A stretch of DNA of 7,146 bases from Desulfobacteraceae bacterium (GCA_021162325.1 JAGGYV010000049.1:1-7146), one strand, 5' to 3'. Shown: positions 1-6,194, counted from the first letter of the stretch. Translations and numbers: made by a program. Notes: generated from the sequence alone by a model not told the origin.

Positions 1-23
1 ATCCGGAGTTTAAAGGTAAGTAA
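1..23 (+). CDS. 3' end of a crotonase-family (enoyl-CoA hydratase-like) gene, cut by the window edge
   Basis: Only the last six codons and the stop are inside the window; they read P-E-F-K-G-K followed by TAA at 21-23. The assignment rests on a 20-bp perfect match between 4-23 and 6105-6124, where the same bases end a recognisable crotonase reading frame (E-S-E-F-K-G-K, stop). A C-terminal P-x-F-x-G-K/R tail is typical of enoyl-CoA hydratase-like proteins, and this copy keeps the usual proline that the copy at 6124 has changed to serine. The gene is therefore probably a fuller paralogue lying upstream, but nothing else about it can be seen here. Confidence 0.6.
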
Positions 24-69
24 GGGTTGCGCTTCAATCCATTTGTTGAATGTACAATATCATCTTATC

Positions 70-108
70 AAGCTTTGGGGCCGTGATAATACAGACTTAT
101 CAAAGCTT
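70..108. repeat. Inverted repeat with 8-bp arms
   Basis: AAGCTTTG (70-77) is the exact reverse complement of CAAAGCTT (101-108), with a 23-base loop. The same segment also contains a near-direct repeat: CTTATCAAGCTT starting at 64 and CTTATCAAAGCTT starting at 96. It lies about 50 bases downstream of the crotonase stop at 23. Function is unknown; it could be part of the 3' end of that transcript. Confidence 0.45.
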
Positions 109-118
109 CAGCCTGTAA

Positions 119-160
119 TGAAAAAACTGATATATCTTTTGGATATCTGAAGTTTTTTCA
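119..160. repeat. Strong A+T-rich hairpin, possible bidirectional terminator
   Basis: TGAAAAAACT (119-128) pairs perfectly with AGTTTTTTCA (151-160). Inside it, GATAT (129-133) can pair with ATATC (143-147), leaving an asymmetric TGA bulge. One arm carries a run of A and the other a run of T, so on either strand the hairpin ends in a T-run. It could help stop transcription from the crotonase gene ending at 23, but the stem is poor in G+C and the assignment is weak. Confidence 0.35.
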
Positions 161-404
161 ACCACAACATATTGATTTTGCGATTTGGAATAAATTGGCA
201 AGGCTTGGTATTGTAAGGTGCAATGGAATGAGGTTTTTTAACAGTGAGCACTGTGGCAGTCTTCTACCGTAGCGGTTTAAAGTTTTGGCTTGAACCAATC
301 GAAAGGAAATGCAGCTTTTCCTTAAACCGTACTTTTTTACCCCCAAAACATCACTTTAAGATCAAAAAAGCACCTTATTTTCGACTTAAAGATCCGATAA
401 TAAT

Positions 405-430
405 GCATCCATCTTGGTCCGACCAAATTT
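405..430. repeat. 26-bp direct repeat, left copy
   Basis: Bases 405-430 are identical to 5575-5600. The repeat starts GCATCCATC and includes one complete operator palindrome plus the following AAATTT. Identity stops abruptly at both ends. The two copies face the same way and bracket the complete aspS-gatC/gatA/gatB operon. It may be a recombination scar, an attachment-like core, or a dispersed repeat carrying an operator. Confidence 0.75.
414..426. promoter_or_regulatory. FadR/GntR-type operator palindrome, copy 1
   Basis: TTGGTCCGACCAA is a perfect 6-bp inverted repeat around a single central C. Its core TGGTCCGACCA matches the TGGTCnGACCA operator core known for E. coli FadR, and fits the wider TnGTnnnACnA pattern of the FadR subfamily of GntR regulators (PdhR, LldR and similar). 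The regulator itself is not in the window. No gene downstream on either strand is placed to be controlled from here, since gatB converges on this site. Confidence 0.55.
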
Positions 431-433
431 TAA

Positions 434-446
434 TTGGTCCGACCAA
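434..446. promoter_or_regulatory. FadR/GntR-type operator palindrome, copy 2 in tandem
   Basis: This is the same 13-bp palindrome as at 414-426, repeated with a period of exactly 20 bp; 414-433 and 434-453 differ only at their last base. Twenty base pairs is close to two helical turns, so two dimers would sit on the same face of the DNA. That is the geometry expected for cooperative binding. The match to the operator family is clear; the regulated gene and the ligand are unknown. Confidence 0.55.
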
Positions 447-518
447 ATTTTAGAAAATATGATGACTCCCTTTTATGCGCTCCTCAAAACCAAAATGTTT
501 CAACAAAGTATTTAAATC

Positions 519-543
519 AGAAAAAGTGATATTCGCATCACTT
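519..543 (-). terminator. Weak Rho-independent terminator after gatB
   Basis: Read on the minus strand, AAGTGAT (543-537) pairs with ATCACTT (530-524) around a six-base loop, followed by a short T-run that continues from the stem into TTT. It lies about 50 bases past the gatB stop and is the only hairpin with a T-run there. The stem has only two G-C pairs, so its strength is doubtful. Confidence 0.35.
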
Positions 544-589
544 CTGCCCCGCAATATTTGAAATATCAGTTTATCCTATTTCCCCATAT

Positions 590-2023
590 TTAATTGCCCC
601 TCATGAGATCTTCCAGAAGATCGGCCAGAAGTTTGGGATTTGCTTTGCCTCTGGACTGCTGCATAGCCTGACCGATGAGAAAGCTGGCAGCCTGTTTTTT
701 GCCAGACCGTAAATTGGTCACGGCATCCGGCTGATCAGCCATGACCTGCTCCAGGATAGCGGTCAGGGCGGCCGGGTCGGTTAACTGTTTAAAACCTTTT
801 TCATTTGCAATGGCGGGTGCAGATTTCTCCGATGTAAACATCAGCGATAGAATTTTTCGCGCCTGCTTGGCATTAATGACTTCTTTTTCAAGCATAGACA
901 GCAGTTCAGCTGCCCGGTCGGGCGTCAGGGGCGTGGAGGCGATTTCCTGGTGCTGCTCTTTTAAAGCGGGCAGAAACCGACCGGCCATCCACTGCGCGGC
1001 TGGACGGGGAGTAATGCCGGCGTTTACGAGGGCTTCAAAATAATCAGCCAGATCCCGTTCCGCACTCATCTGGGCAGCCTCTTCCTCGGTTAATTTAAAT
1101 TGATCCGCAAACCTCGTCTTTTTTTGGGACGGCATTTCCGGCAGCTTTTCGGCCAGGGCATCAATTTGTGCTTTGTCCAGGCAGATGCGGGGTACTGAAG
1201 GGTCGGGAATACACGGCCCGGCAAATTTGTCCCGCATGTAGGTGGTGATATTTTTTTCAGGATCCCACAGACGCGTATGCATGGTCACCGGCTGCCCGTT
1301 ATCTAACAATTTGGACTGGCGTTCGATTTCAAAGGCAATGGCGCCTCCCACCGCTTTGATGGAATTCATGTTTTTGACTTCAATCTTGGTGAAAAATTCT
1401 TCACTGCCTGCAGGGCGCAGGGAAATGTTGGCATCACATCGCATGGTGCCGCTTTCCATACTGCATTCAGCGGTTCCGGCATAACGTATCTGGGTCCGCG
1501 GGGCACGCAGAAACGCCATGGCTTCGTGAGGGCATCGCATGTCCGGCTCGGTGACGATCTCAACTAAAGGCGCACCGGCACGATTGAAATCCACCAGGCT
1601 GATTCGTTTTTGACCTTCGGTTTCGTGCACCAGTTTGGCCACATCCTCTTCCATATGAACATGGTGAATCCGCAACCGTTTTGATTTGCCGTCTTCACCC
1701 GTAATATCCAGCCAGCCGTTGCGGGACAATGGCTTATGGTGCTGAGACAACTGAAACCCCTTGGGCAGGTCTGGATAATAGTATACTTTCTGATCAAAAG
1801 CGCTTTCTTCTTGAATTTCGCAGTTCAGGGCCAGACAAGTCAGGGCCGCCTGCTTCAGGGCGCTTTCGCTTAGCTGCGGCACCGCTCCCGGCAGCCAGAT
1901 GCAGATCGGGCAGATATGACTGTTGGCCTGCTCGGTGGCGGCATTGGCACAATTACAGAACAATTTGGTGGGACAATTCAACTGAACATGGATTTCAAGG
2001 CCGATGACAGCTTCATAGGACAT
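590..2023 (-). CDS. gatB: Aspartyl/glutamyl-tRNA amidotransferase subunit B (variant lacking the DYRYF motif)
   Basis: GatB activates the side-chain carboxylate of misacylated Asp-tRNA(Asn) or Glu-tRNA(Gln) with ATP and lets ammonia displace the phosphate. The 477-residue protein is of normal family length. The N-terminal GLEIHVQL motif carries Glu10 and His12. Cys23, Cys25, Cys38 and Cys41 form the expected CxC...CxxC zinc site. The acidic kinase residues are kept in MEED (Glu125) and VEIVTEPD (Glu155), as are YYYPDLPKG, LVDFNRAG, MRCDAN, EVKN and TRLWD. The C-terminal helical YqeY-like tail that contacts tRNA is complete and ends with the typical GKANP stretch. One highly conserved block is altered: the usual KEEAxDYRYFPDPDLP reads KFAGPCIPDPSVP at residues 266-278. 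I prefer the ATG at 2023 because the family begins M-x-Y-E and AAGGA precedes it by about 10 bases. A TTG at 2032, overlapping the gatA stop, is possible but lies too close to that site. The gene follows gatA by 5 bases. Confidence 0.93.
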   Translation of the reverse strand: MSYEAVIGLEIHVQLNCPTKLFCNCANAATEQANSHICPICIWLPGAVPQLSESALKQAALTCLALNCEIQEESAFDQKVYYYPDLPKGFQLSQHHKPLSRNGWLDITGEDGKSKRLRIHHVHMEEDVAKLVHETEGQKRISLVDFNRAGAPLVEIVTEPDMRCPHEAMAFLRAPRTQIRYAGTAECSMESGTMRCDANISLRPAGSEEFFTKIEVKNMNSIKAVGGAIAFEIERQSKLLDNGQPVTMHTRLWDPEKNITTYMRDKFAGPCIPDPSVPRICLDKAQIDALAEKLPEMPSQKKTRFADQFKLTEEEAAQMSAERDLADYFEALVNAGITPRPAAQWMAGRFLPALKEQHQEIASTPLTPDRAAELLSMLEKEVINAKQARKILSLMFTSEKSAPAIANEKGFKQLTDPAALTAILEQVMADQPDAVTNLRSGKKQAASFLIGQAMQQSRGKANPKLLADLLEDLMRGN

Positions 2024-2028
2024 GGGTT

Positions 2029-3243
2029 TCAATTCCTTGTATTTTCTTGGCTCATTTCAATGGCAAAATTTAAAAGCATTTTATCCGACAGATGCGGACC
2101 CATTACCTGCAACCCCAGGTCCATGTCGCCCGCCATAACCCGGCCGGGCATGCAAACAGCCGGTGATCCGGTCACGCTGGCCGGCAGTGTCAGGGTAAAG
2201 GCGTCATATACATCCGATACGGTTACAGCCTTTAAGGCATCGCAGGTTCGGCGCCGGGCCGGCGACAGAATTATGTCGACATCTTTGAAAATGGCCCGGC
2301 ACTGCTTCACCAGAAGGCTGCGCAGGCGTGCGGCATGTTCAAACGCGTTATAATTTTTAAATTGGAAATACGCCCCCTGAAACAAATAGGATTTTACCAG
2401 GCTTCCGAACATTTCCTTTCGGGACTCAAGATACATGTCGTTCCAGTTGGCGGTATCCTTTGCGCGACGGCCATACCGGACGCTGTCGTATCTTCCGGCG
2501 GCAGAAGACGCCTCGGTCGAGCCTTTTATCTGATGAACATTCCGAAACAAGGGATAAGAAGGAAAAGCGCATTCTTTGATCTTGATTCCTTTTTGCGTCA
2601 ATCCGGCCAGGGCGTTTTCAAACGCTTTTTTTTCTTGCGAATCCAGTTCGGCCAGTTGTTCGGAAATAATGCCCGCTTGCCGGACTTGTCCGGTTTTTTC
2701 TTCGGGTGCGTCAAATTCCGGCAGCCCGTCCCAGAGCATGGAAAAATCATTTGCGTCCTGGCCGTGGATAACCGAAAAAATGTCCGCCATCTGACGCGCG
2801 GATGCACAAATCATGCTGATGCATTCCATGGAAGGAACCAGGCCAATCAGTCCTGAGCGCGAGCAGATCCCATAGCTCGGCTTAAATCCCCATGCACCTG
2901 CCAAAGCAGAAAGATAGCGGGCCTCCCCCATGGTGTCGACCACCAGAGCCGCATCACTCTTTTTCTGAGAAATTAGTAAATGTGCCGTATCCGAGGCTAC
3001 GCCGAATCCCAGTTCTCCCATGCGGGTTAAGCCCTGAAGTTGTGCGCCTTGGTCCTTGAGGCGTTTGACCACCGTGGCGTCTTCAATGGGGCGGTAATTT
3101 TCTAGTGCTGCCGATCCCGCATCGGTCGGCCATTTTGCTACTGATATATTGGGATGAAGCGAAATCAGGAGGTTTTTTAACGGTCCGTCGGAATTCGCCG
3201 TTACTGGATCAGAATTGATAAAACTAAACAGCATATCGTTCAT
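2029..3243 (-). CDS. GatA-like amidase-signature protein lacking the catalytic triad
   Basis: GatA is normally the glutaminase subunit that releases ammonia for GatB, using a Lys / cis-Ser / Ser triad. This 404-residue homologue is about 80 residues shorter than usual. Family identity is clear from GPLKNLLISL, ALENYRP--DATVVKRLKDQGA, GFKPSYGICSRSGLIG (119-134), EASSAAGRYDSVRYG (244-258), the VDIILSP segment (322-328) and the C-terminal DAFTLTLPASVTGSPA (347-362). The active site is not conserved. The Lys of IKDN aligns with His30, the glycine/serine-rich GGSSGGSAA segment is missing between about residues 80 and 102, and DTGGSIR reads DTMGEAR, putting Glu107 where the nucleophilic Ser should be. 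About 50 N-terminal residues are also absent. The frame is open throughout and closely coupled to gatB, so the protein is probably made and kept for structure or binding. The ATG at 3243 has AAAGGA about 13 bases upstream. A gene symbol is withheld because amidase activity is unlikely. Confidence 0.85.
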   Translation of the reverse strand: MNDMLFSFINSDPVTANSDGPLKNLLISLHPNISVAKWPTDAGSAALENYRPIEDATVVKRLKDQGAQLQGLTRMGELGFGVASDTAHLLISQKKSDAALVVDTMGEARYLSALAGAWGFKPSYGICSRSGLIGLVPSMECISMICASARQMADIFSVIHGQDANDFSMLWDGLPEFDAPEEKTGQVRQAGIISEQLAELDSQEKKAFENALAGLTQKGIKIKECAFPSYPLFRNVHQIKGSTEASSAAGRYDSVRYGRRAKDTANWNDMYLESRKEMFGSLVKSYLFQGAYFQFKNYNAFEHAARLRSLLVKQCRAIFKDVDIILSPARRRTCDALKAVTVSDVYDAFTLTLPASVTGSPAVCMPGRVMAGDMDLGLQVMGPHLSDKMLLNFAIEMSQENTRN

Positions 3244-3293
3244 ACCGGGTTATATATCCTTTGGTTGTAAGTTCTGATTTTTTCGTCATCGGA

Positions 3294-5408
3294 CTATTCT
3301 ATAATATTTGCCACTTTAAAAAAGTCGCCCTTGACTTCCGCAGCGTTTGTCAGCAGGTCGCCGTTTTCAACACCAAAATGCGCTACCGCCTCGCGGCCTG
3401 GCCGGGTGCGGTTTTGCAGGGGGATGACCGAAAACATCGGTTCCTCGTCCGTGGCTCGGGCTTGAATTTGCGTTGCCAGTTTTTCCGCCTGCTCTACAGC
3501 GGTTTTGATCATCAAAGCCTCTTCCTCGCGGATGCCGATGCGGGAGACCCAGGACAGGGTTTCCAGCAGATTTTTTTCCGCCTTGCCCGGCATGGCTTCC
3601 CCGCCGCCCAGATTCAACAGCTCCAGTTCCGCCAGTTGTTCATGGGATACCAGAGACGGTGCATGGGTTAAGGGGCAGAAGGCGCTTCTGTTTTTCGGAA
3701 AGGCGATCACGTCTCGGATGGACCGGGTGCTGAGCACCATGGCCGCGATCCGGTCTATGCCCAGTGCAAGACCGCCATGGGGCGGTGGCCCGAATTCAAA
3801 CGCCTGCAAAAAGAATCCAAATTTTTGGGCGGCTTCTTCCGGGGTCAGGCCCAGCGCGGTAAAAATTTTTTGTTGCACTTCGCGGTTATCAATACGAATA
3901 CTGCCGCCGCCCAGTTCCTCGCCGTTTAATACGATGTCATAGGCCCGGGACTTGAGCGACAAAAGATCGGAAACGTTTTGGGGATCAAAGTCAGTGCGGT
4001 CGGGCGCGGTAAACGGATGGTGCGTGGAGGTGACGCCACCGGTTTCTGTGGGATCAAACAAGGGGAAATCCGTCACCCAGACCGGGCTCCAGGTATTTTT
4101 GGGAATCAGCCCCAGGCGATCGGCCACATGCAGTCGAAGCTGGCCCAGCACCTTGGTGGCAAGCGCATAGGAAGGGTCGGCGATAATCATAAGCACATCG
4201 CCGTCCTCGCATTCGAATCGCTCGATAATATCCTGCTGTTCGGCCGGGCTGAAAAACTGAACGATATTGGAATCCAGCTTTCCATCCACCATGCGCATCC
4301 AGGTCATGCCCTTTCCGCCGAATCCGGGAACGATCTGTTTGGCGTATTCGTTTTGCAGCACGTTTTTGCTCAGGGCCTCGGATTGTCCCTTGACGTTAAT
4401 CCCTATGATGCAACCGTTACGCTTGAGTATCTGTTTAAAAATGGCATATGACGTGTTTGTAAACAGATCAGTGGCGGCAACAAACCGCAGTCCGAACCGC
4501 AGGTCTGGGCGGTCCGATCCGGTGGTGGCAATGGCCTCTTGGTAGCACATCTTCGGAAAAGGTCGCAGCAGGTCGATCCCGCCCACAGCGAACATCTGCG
4601 ACACGATTTCTTCGATCAGCTCGAATAAAAAAGATTCATCAATAAATGATGCTTCAATGTCGAGCTGGGTAAATTCCGGCTGCCGGTTGGGCCGCAGGTC
4701 TTCATCCCTGAAACACCGGGCCACCTGGTAATACCGTTCCAGTCCGCTGACCATCAACAGTTGCTTGAATAGCTGCGGAGACTGGGGAAGCGCGTAAAAT
4801 TCCCCCGGGTGAACACGGCTGGGAACAATATAGTCCCGGGCACCTTCAGGTGTGCTTTTGGTCAGACAGGGGGTTTCCACTTCGATGAACCCGCGGTCTT
4901 CTAAAATCTTTCTGGCGGATTTAATGATCTGGTGGCGCTTGATGAGATTGTCCTGCATGGACGGACGGCGAAGATCCAGGTAACGATACTGGAGGCGGAG
5001 GTCTTCGGCCACATTGGCGGGCGTTCCGACCACAGCACCGGCCACCATGGCTTTTTCGGAAATATGAAACGGCAGGCCGACGGATGCGTTTAACACTGAT
5101 AACGCCGATGCAGTCACTTCAATGGTTCCGGTGGTGATGGATGAATTTTCCGTGCCTGGCGCACGCGCAACCACGCGGCCGGTGATTTCGATACAGTATT
5201 CCTCGCGCAGGTTCTGGGCCGTTTCCAGCATGTCCTTTGACTCGGTTTCCTGAAAAACTACCTGAACAATGCCTGTCCAATCCCTTAAATGAATAAACAG
5301 CACCTCGCCATGGTCTCTTCTGGCATCCACCCAGCCTTGAAGCTGGATTTCCCGCCCCACATCATCTTTACCGACATTGCCGCAACCGGTTCGTTCTTGC
5401 CAGTTCAT
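3294..5408 (-). CDS. aspS: Aspartyl-tRNA synthetase fused to a GatC domain
   Basis: The first ~600 of 704 residues are a complete bacterial class IIb AspRS, which activates aspartate and loads it onto tRNA. An N-terminal OB-fold anticodon domain contains ARRDHGEVLFIHLRD (29-43); His33 in RRDHG is the form usual in non-discriminating enzymes that also charge tRNA(Asn). The flipping loop TKSTPEGARDYIVPSR (183-198), motif 2 at RCFRDEDLRPNRQPEFTQLD (231-250), the bacterial GAD insertion (roughly 285-430) and motif 3 GLALGIDRI (546-554) are intact. A normal AspRS ends near HAPSLVSHEQLAEL (582-595). The remaining ~90 residues (about 613-704) match GatC: a two-helix segment, then a PxFSVIPLQNRTRPG linker, and the GatC-type ending GDFFKVANIIE. 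ATG at 5408 has AAGGGG (5420-5415) six bases upstream. The gene heads an operon with the gatA-like gene (50-base gap) and gatB. I recall such fusions being annotated in some bacteria as bifunctional AspS/GatC. Confidence 0.93.
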   Translation of the reverse strand: MNWQERTGCGNVGKDDVGREIQLQGWVDARRDHGEVLFIHLRDWTGIVQVVFQETESKDMLETAQNLREEYCIEITGRVVARAPGTENSSITTGTIEVTASALSVLNASVGLPFHISEKAMVAGAVVGTPANVAEDLRLQYRYLDLRRPSMQDNLIKRHQIIKSARKILEDRGFIEVETPCLTKSTPEGARDYIVPSRVHPGEFYALPQSPQLFKQLLMVSGLERYYQVARCFRDEDLRPNRQPEFTQLDIEASFIDESFLFELIEEIVSQMFAVGGIDLLRPFPKMCYQEAIATTGSDRPDLRFGLRFVAATDLFTNTSYAIFKQILKRNGCIIGINVKGQSEALSKNVLQNEYAKQIVPGFGGKGMTWMRMVDGKLDSNIVQFFSPAEQQDIIERFECEDGDVLMIIADPSYALATKVLGQLRLHVADRLGLIPKNTWSPVWVTDFPLFDPTETGGVTSTHHPFTAPDRTDFDPQNVSDLLSLKSRAYDIVLNGEELGGGSIRIDNREVQQKIFTALGLTPEEAAQKFGFFLQAFEFGPPPHGGLALGIDRIAAMVLSTRSIRDVIAFPKNRSAFCPLTHAPSLVSHEQLAELELLNLGGGEAMPGKAEKNLLETLSWVSRIGIREEEALMIKTAVEQAEKLATQIQARATDEEPMFSVIPLQNRTRPGREAVAHFGVENGDLLTNAAEVKGDFFKVANIIE
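3297..3572 (-). other. gatC: GatC domain at the C terminus of AspRS
   Basis: This segment encodes residues 613-704 of the synthetase. GatC is normally a separate ~95-residue protein that wraps around GatA and links it to GatB. Aligned by eye, ETLSWVSRIGIREEEALMI corresponds to the N-terminal helix region of GatC, the PxFSVIPLQNRTRPG part to its H/NV-x-R-x-D linker, and GDFFKVANIIE to the canonical GGFFKVPKIIE ending. No separate gatC exists in the window, which supports this as the working copy for this operon. A fused GatC would tether the amidotransferase permanently to the synthetase. Domain boundaries are approximate. Confidence 0.85.
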
Positions 5409-5574
5409 TTACAACCCCTTCTGTTTTTAAATAGCGGTTTCACGGTTGGTAATTTTTTTAAAAAAATTAACTAAAACTTAATAAAGAATAAACTCATACT
5501 TAATTTTTAAACACAAGATTAAAAACGAACAAATATTGGAAGCCCGGTTTCATTCATTTTGCGGTGGACCTTCA
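5409..5574. other. Leader and presumed promoter region of the aspS-gat operon
   Basis: This A+T-rich stretch precedes the aspS start on the minus strand and must hold the operon promoter unless transcription enters from further right, where the neighbouring gene runs the other way. It contains the aspS ribosome binding site (5415-5420), the palindrome at 5450-5469, and a weak candidate promoter on the minus strand: TTGTTC at 5532-5527, then a 17-base spacer, then TAAAAA at 5509-5504. A T-box-like leader is not evident. The promoter assignment is only a guess from base patterns. Confidence 0.35.
5450..5469. repeat. 20-bp perfect A/T palindrome in the aspS leader
   Basis: Seven T followed by seven A, flanked by TAA on the left and TTA on the right, form a perfect 20-bp palindrome 41 bases before the aspS start codon. 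As DNA it would be strongly bent or could extrude; as RNA it is a weak all-A-U hairpin. It may be a promoter-proximal A-tract or a protein site. No function can be read from it alone. Confidence 0.5.
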
Positions 5575-5600
5575 GCATCCATCTTGGTCCGACCAAATTT
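5575..5600. repeat. 26-bp direct repeat, right copy, containing a third operator
   Basis: Identical to 405-430, with the operator palindrome TTGGTCCGACCAA at 5584-5596. The tandem second operator seen at the left copy is absent; the sequence changes at 5601 directly into crotonase coding sequence. The repeat end is therefore also the break point of that gene. This copy also lies upstream of aspS (start at 5408), so a regulator bound here could conceivably touch that promoter region, but the distance makes this uncertain. Confidence 0.75.
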
Positions 5601-6124
5601 CATTGATTCCGATAGCTGTCCATGAAGTTGCGGTGCCCACCATTGCCGCAGTCAACGGACCGGCGATTGGTGCCGGGTGTGACCTTGCGTTGATGTGTGA
5701 TATGCGAATTGCATCTGAAAAAGCAAAGTTCGGAGAAACTTTTCTCTCTGTGGGATTGATCCCCGGCGACGGCGGGGCGTATTTTTTGCCCAGGGCTGTG
5801 GGAATGGCCCGGGCTTGTGAAATGACCTTTACCGGGGAAGTGATCGATGCACAAAAAGCATCTGACATCGGACTGGTTAACCATCTGGTCATGCATGATC
5901 AATTAATGAACGCTGCCGTTGCGCTTGCCGAAAAAATCGCCACAAAGCCCCCGGAAGCGCTTCGCATGGCCAAACGTCTGCTTTATGCGGGCCAGGACAC
6001 AACCCTTCGACAACTGCTTGATCAGTCAGCCGCCTATCAATCTTTGTGCCATCATACCGATGACCACATGGAAGCGCTGTCTGCCATGTTTGAAAAACGT
6101 GAGTCGGAGTTTAAAGGTAAGTAA
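5601..6124 (+). pseudogene. 5'-truncated crotonase (enoyl-CoA hydratase/isomerase family) gene
   Basis: About 172 codons remain of a protein normally 255-265 residues long. Sequence from IPIAVHEVAVPTIAAVNG onward is typical: the oxyanion-hole segment NGPAIGAGCDLALMCD, then AKFGETF and GLIPGDGGAYFLPRAVG, then TGEVIDAQKASDIGLVNHLV and a helical tail ending F-K-G-K. The N-terminal third, with the first oxyanion-hole strand, is missing. Of the two catalytic glutamates of rat mitochondrial hydratase, the first position is Asp (GCDLA) and the second falls in GETF without Glu. The family member therefore may not have been a classical hydratase. An upstream in-frame GTG at 5564 would add residues read from the 26-bp repeat, but it has no ribosome binding site. 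Loss of the N terminus and the repeat junction argue for a pseudogene, although the remaining frame has no stops. Its last 20 bases match 4-23. Confidence 0.8.
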
Positions 6125-6194
6125 CCTTTTAACTTAGCCATCCGGCTATTATCCGGCGACTTCTTACGGGACCATCAATATTGCTGCAACACCG
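6125..6194. other. Convergent spacer with small hairpin and direct repeat
   Basis: This lies between the stop of the crotonase fragment and the 3' end of the methyltransferase gene. ATCCGGC occurs twice (6140-6146 and 6151-6157), and TAGCC (6135-6139) pairs with GGCTA (6144-6148) around a four-base loop. Neither strand shows a T-run after the stem, so a terminator call is not supported. Confidence 0.3.

Larger units (their letters stand above)
24..589. other. A+T-rich intergenic region with repeats and operators, no convincing gene
   Basis: This 566-base stretch lies between the stop of a plus-strand crotonase gene and the 3' end of minus-strand gatB, so it is a convergent spacer. It is visibly richer in A+T than the flanking genes. 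Open frames of 60-70 codons exist on both strands (158-346 minus, 244-453 plus), but neither has a ribosome binding site, recognisable motif or protein-like composition. The supported content is two inverted repeats near 70-160, a further inverted repeat pairing 273-280 with 322-329, the tandem operators at 414-446, and a weak terminator-like hairpin at 519-543. Its length and its unattached operators suggest that it is a remnant of a former promoter region. Confidence 0.6.

Noticed and set aside
244..453. 69-codon plus-strand frame ending in the operator repeats
   Set aside because: No ribosome binding site or motif, and its C-terminal codons are simply the palindromic operators, so it is better explained as non-coding.
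2335..2856. 173-codon plus-strand open frame
   Set aside because: It lies wholly antisense to the gatA-like gene, has no recognisable motif or ribosome binding site, and has the composition of a shadow frame.
5409..5563. T-box leader for aspS
   Set aside because: No specifier-loop architecture, T-box sequence or terminator/antiterminator pair is visible; T-boxes are also not expected in this lineage.
6135..6175. Riboswitch or structured RNA suggested by the repeated ATCCGGC and small stem
   Set aside because: It lies between two converging gene ends with no downstream start codon to regulate, and matches no riboswitch consensus I can name.
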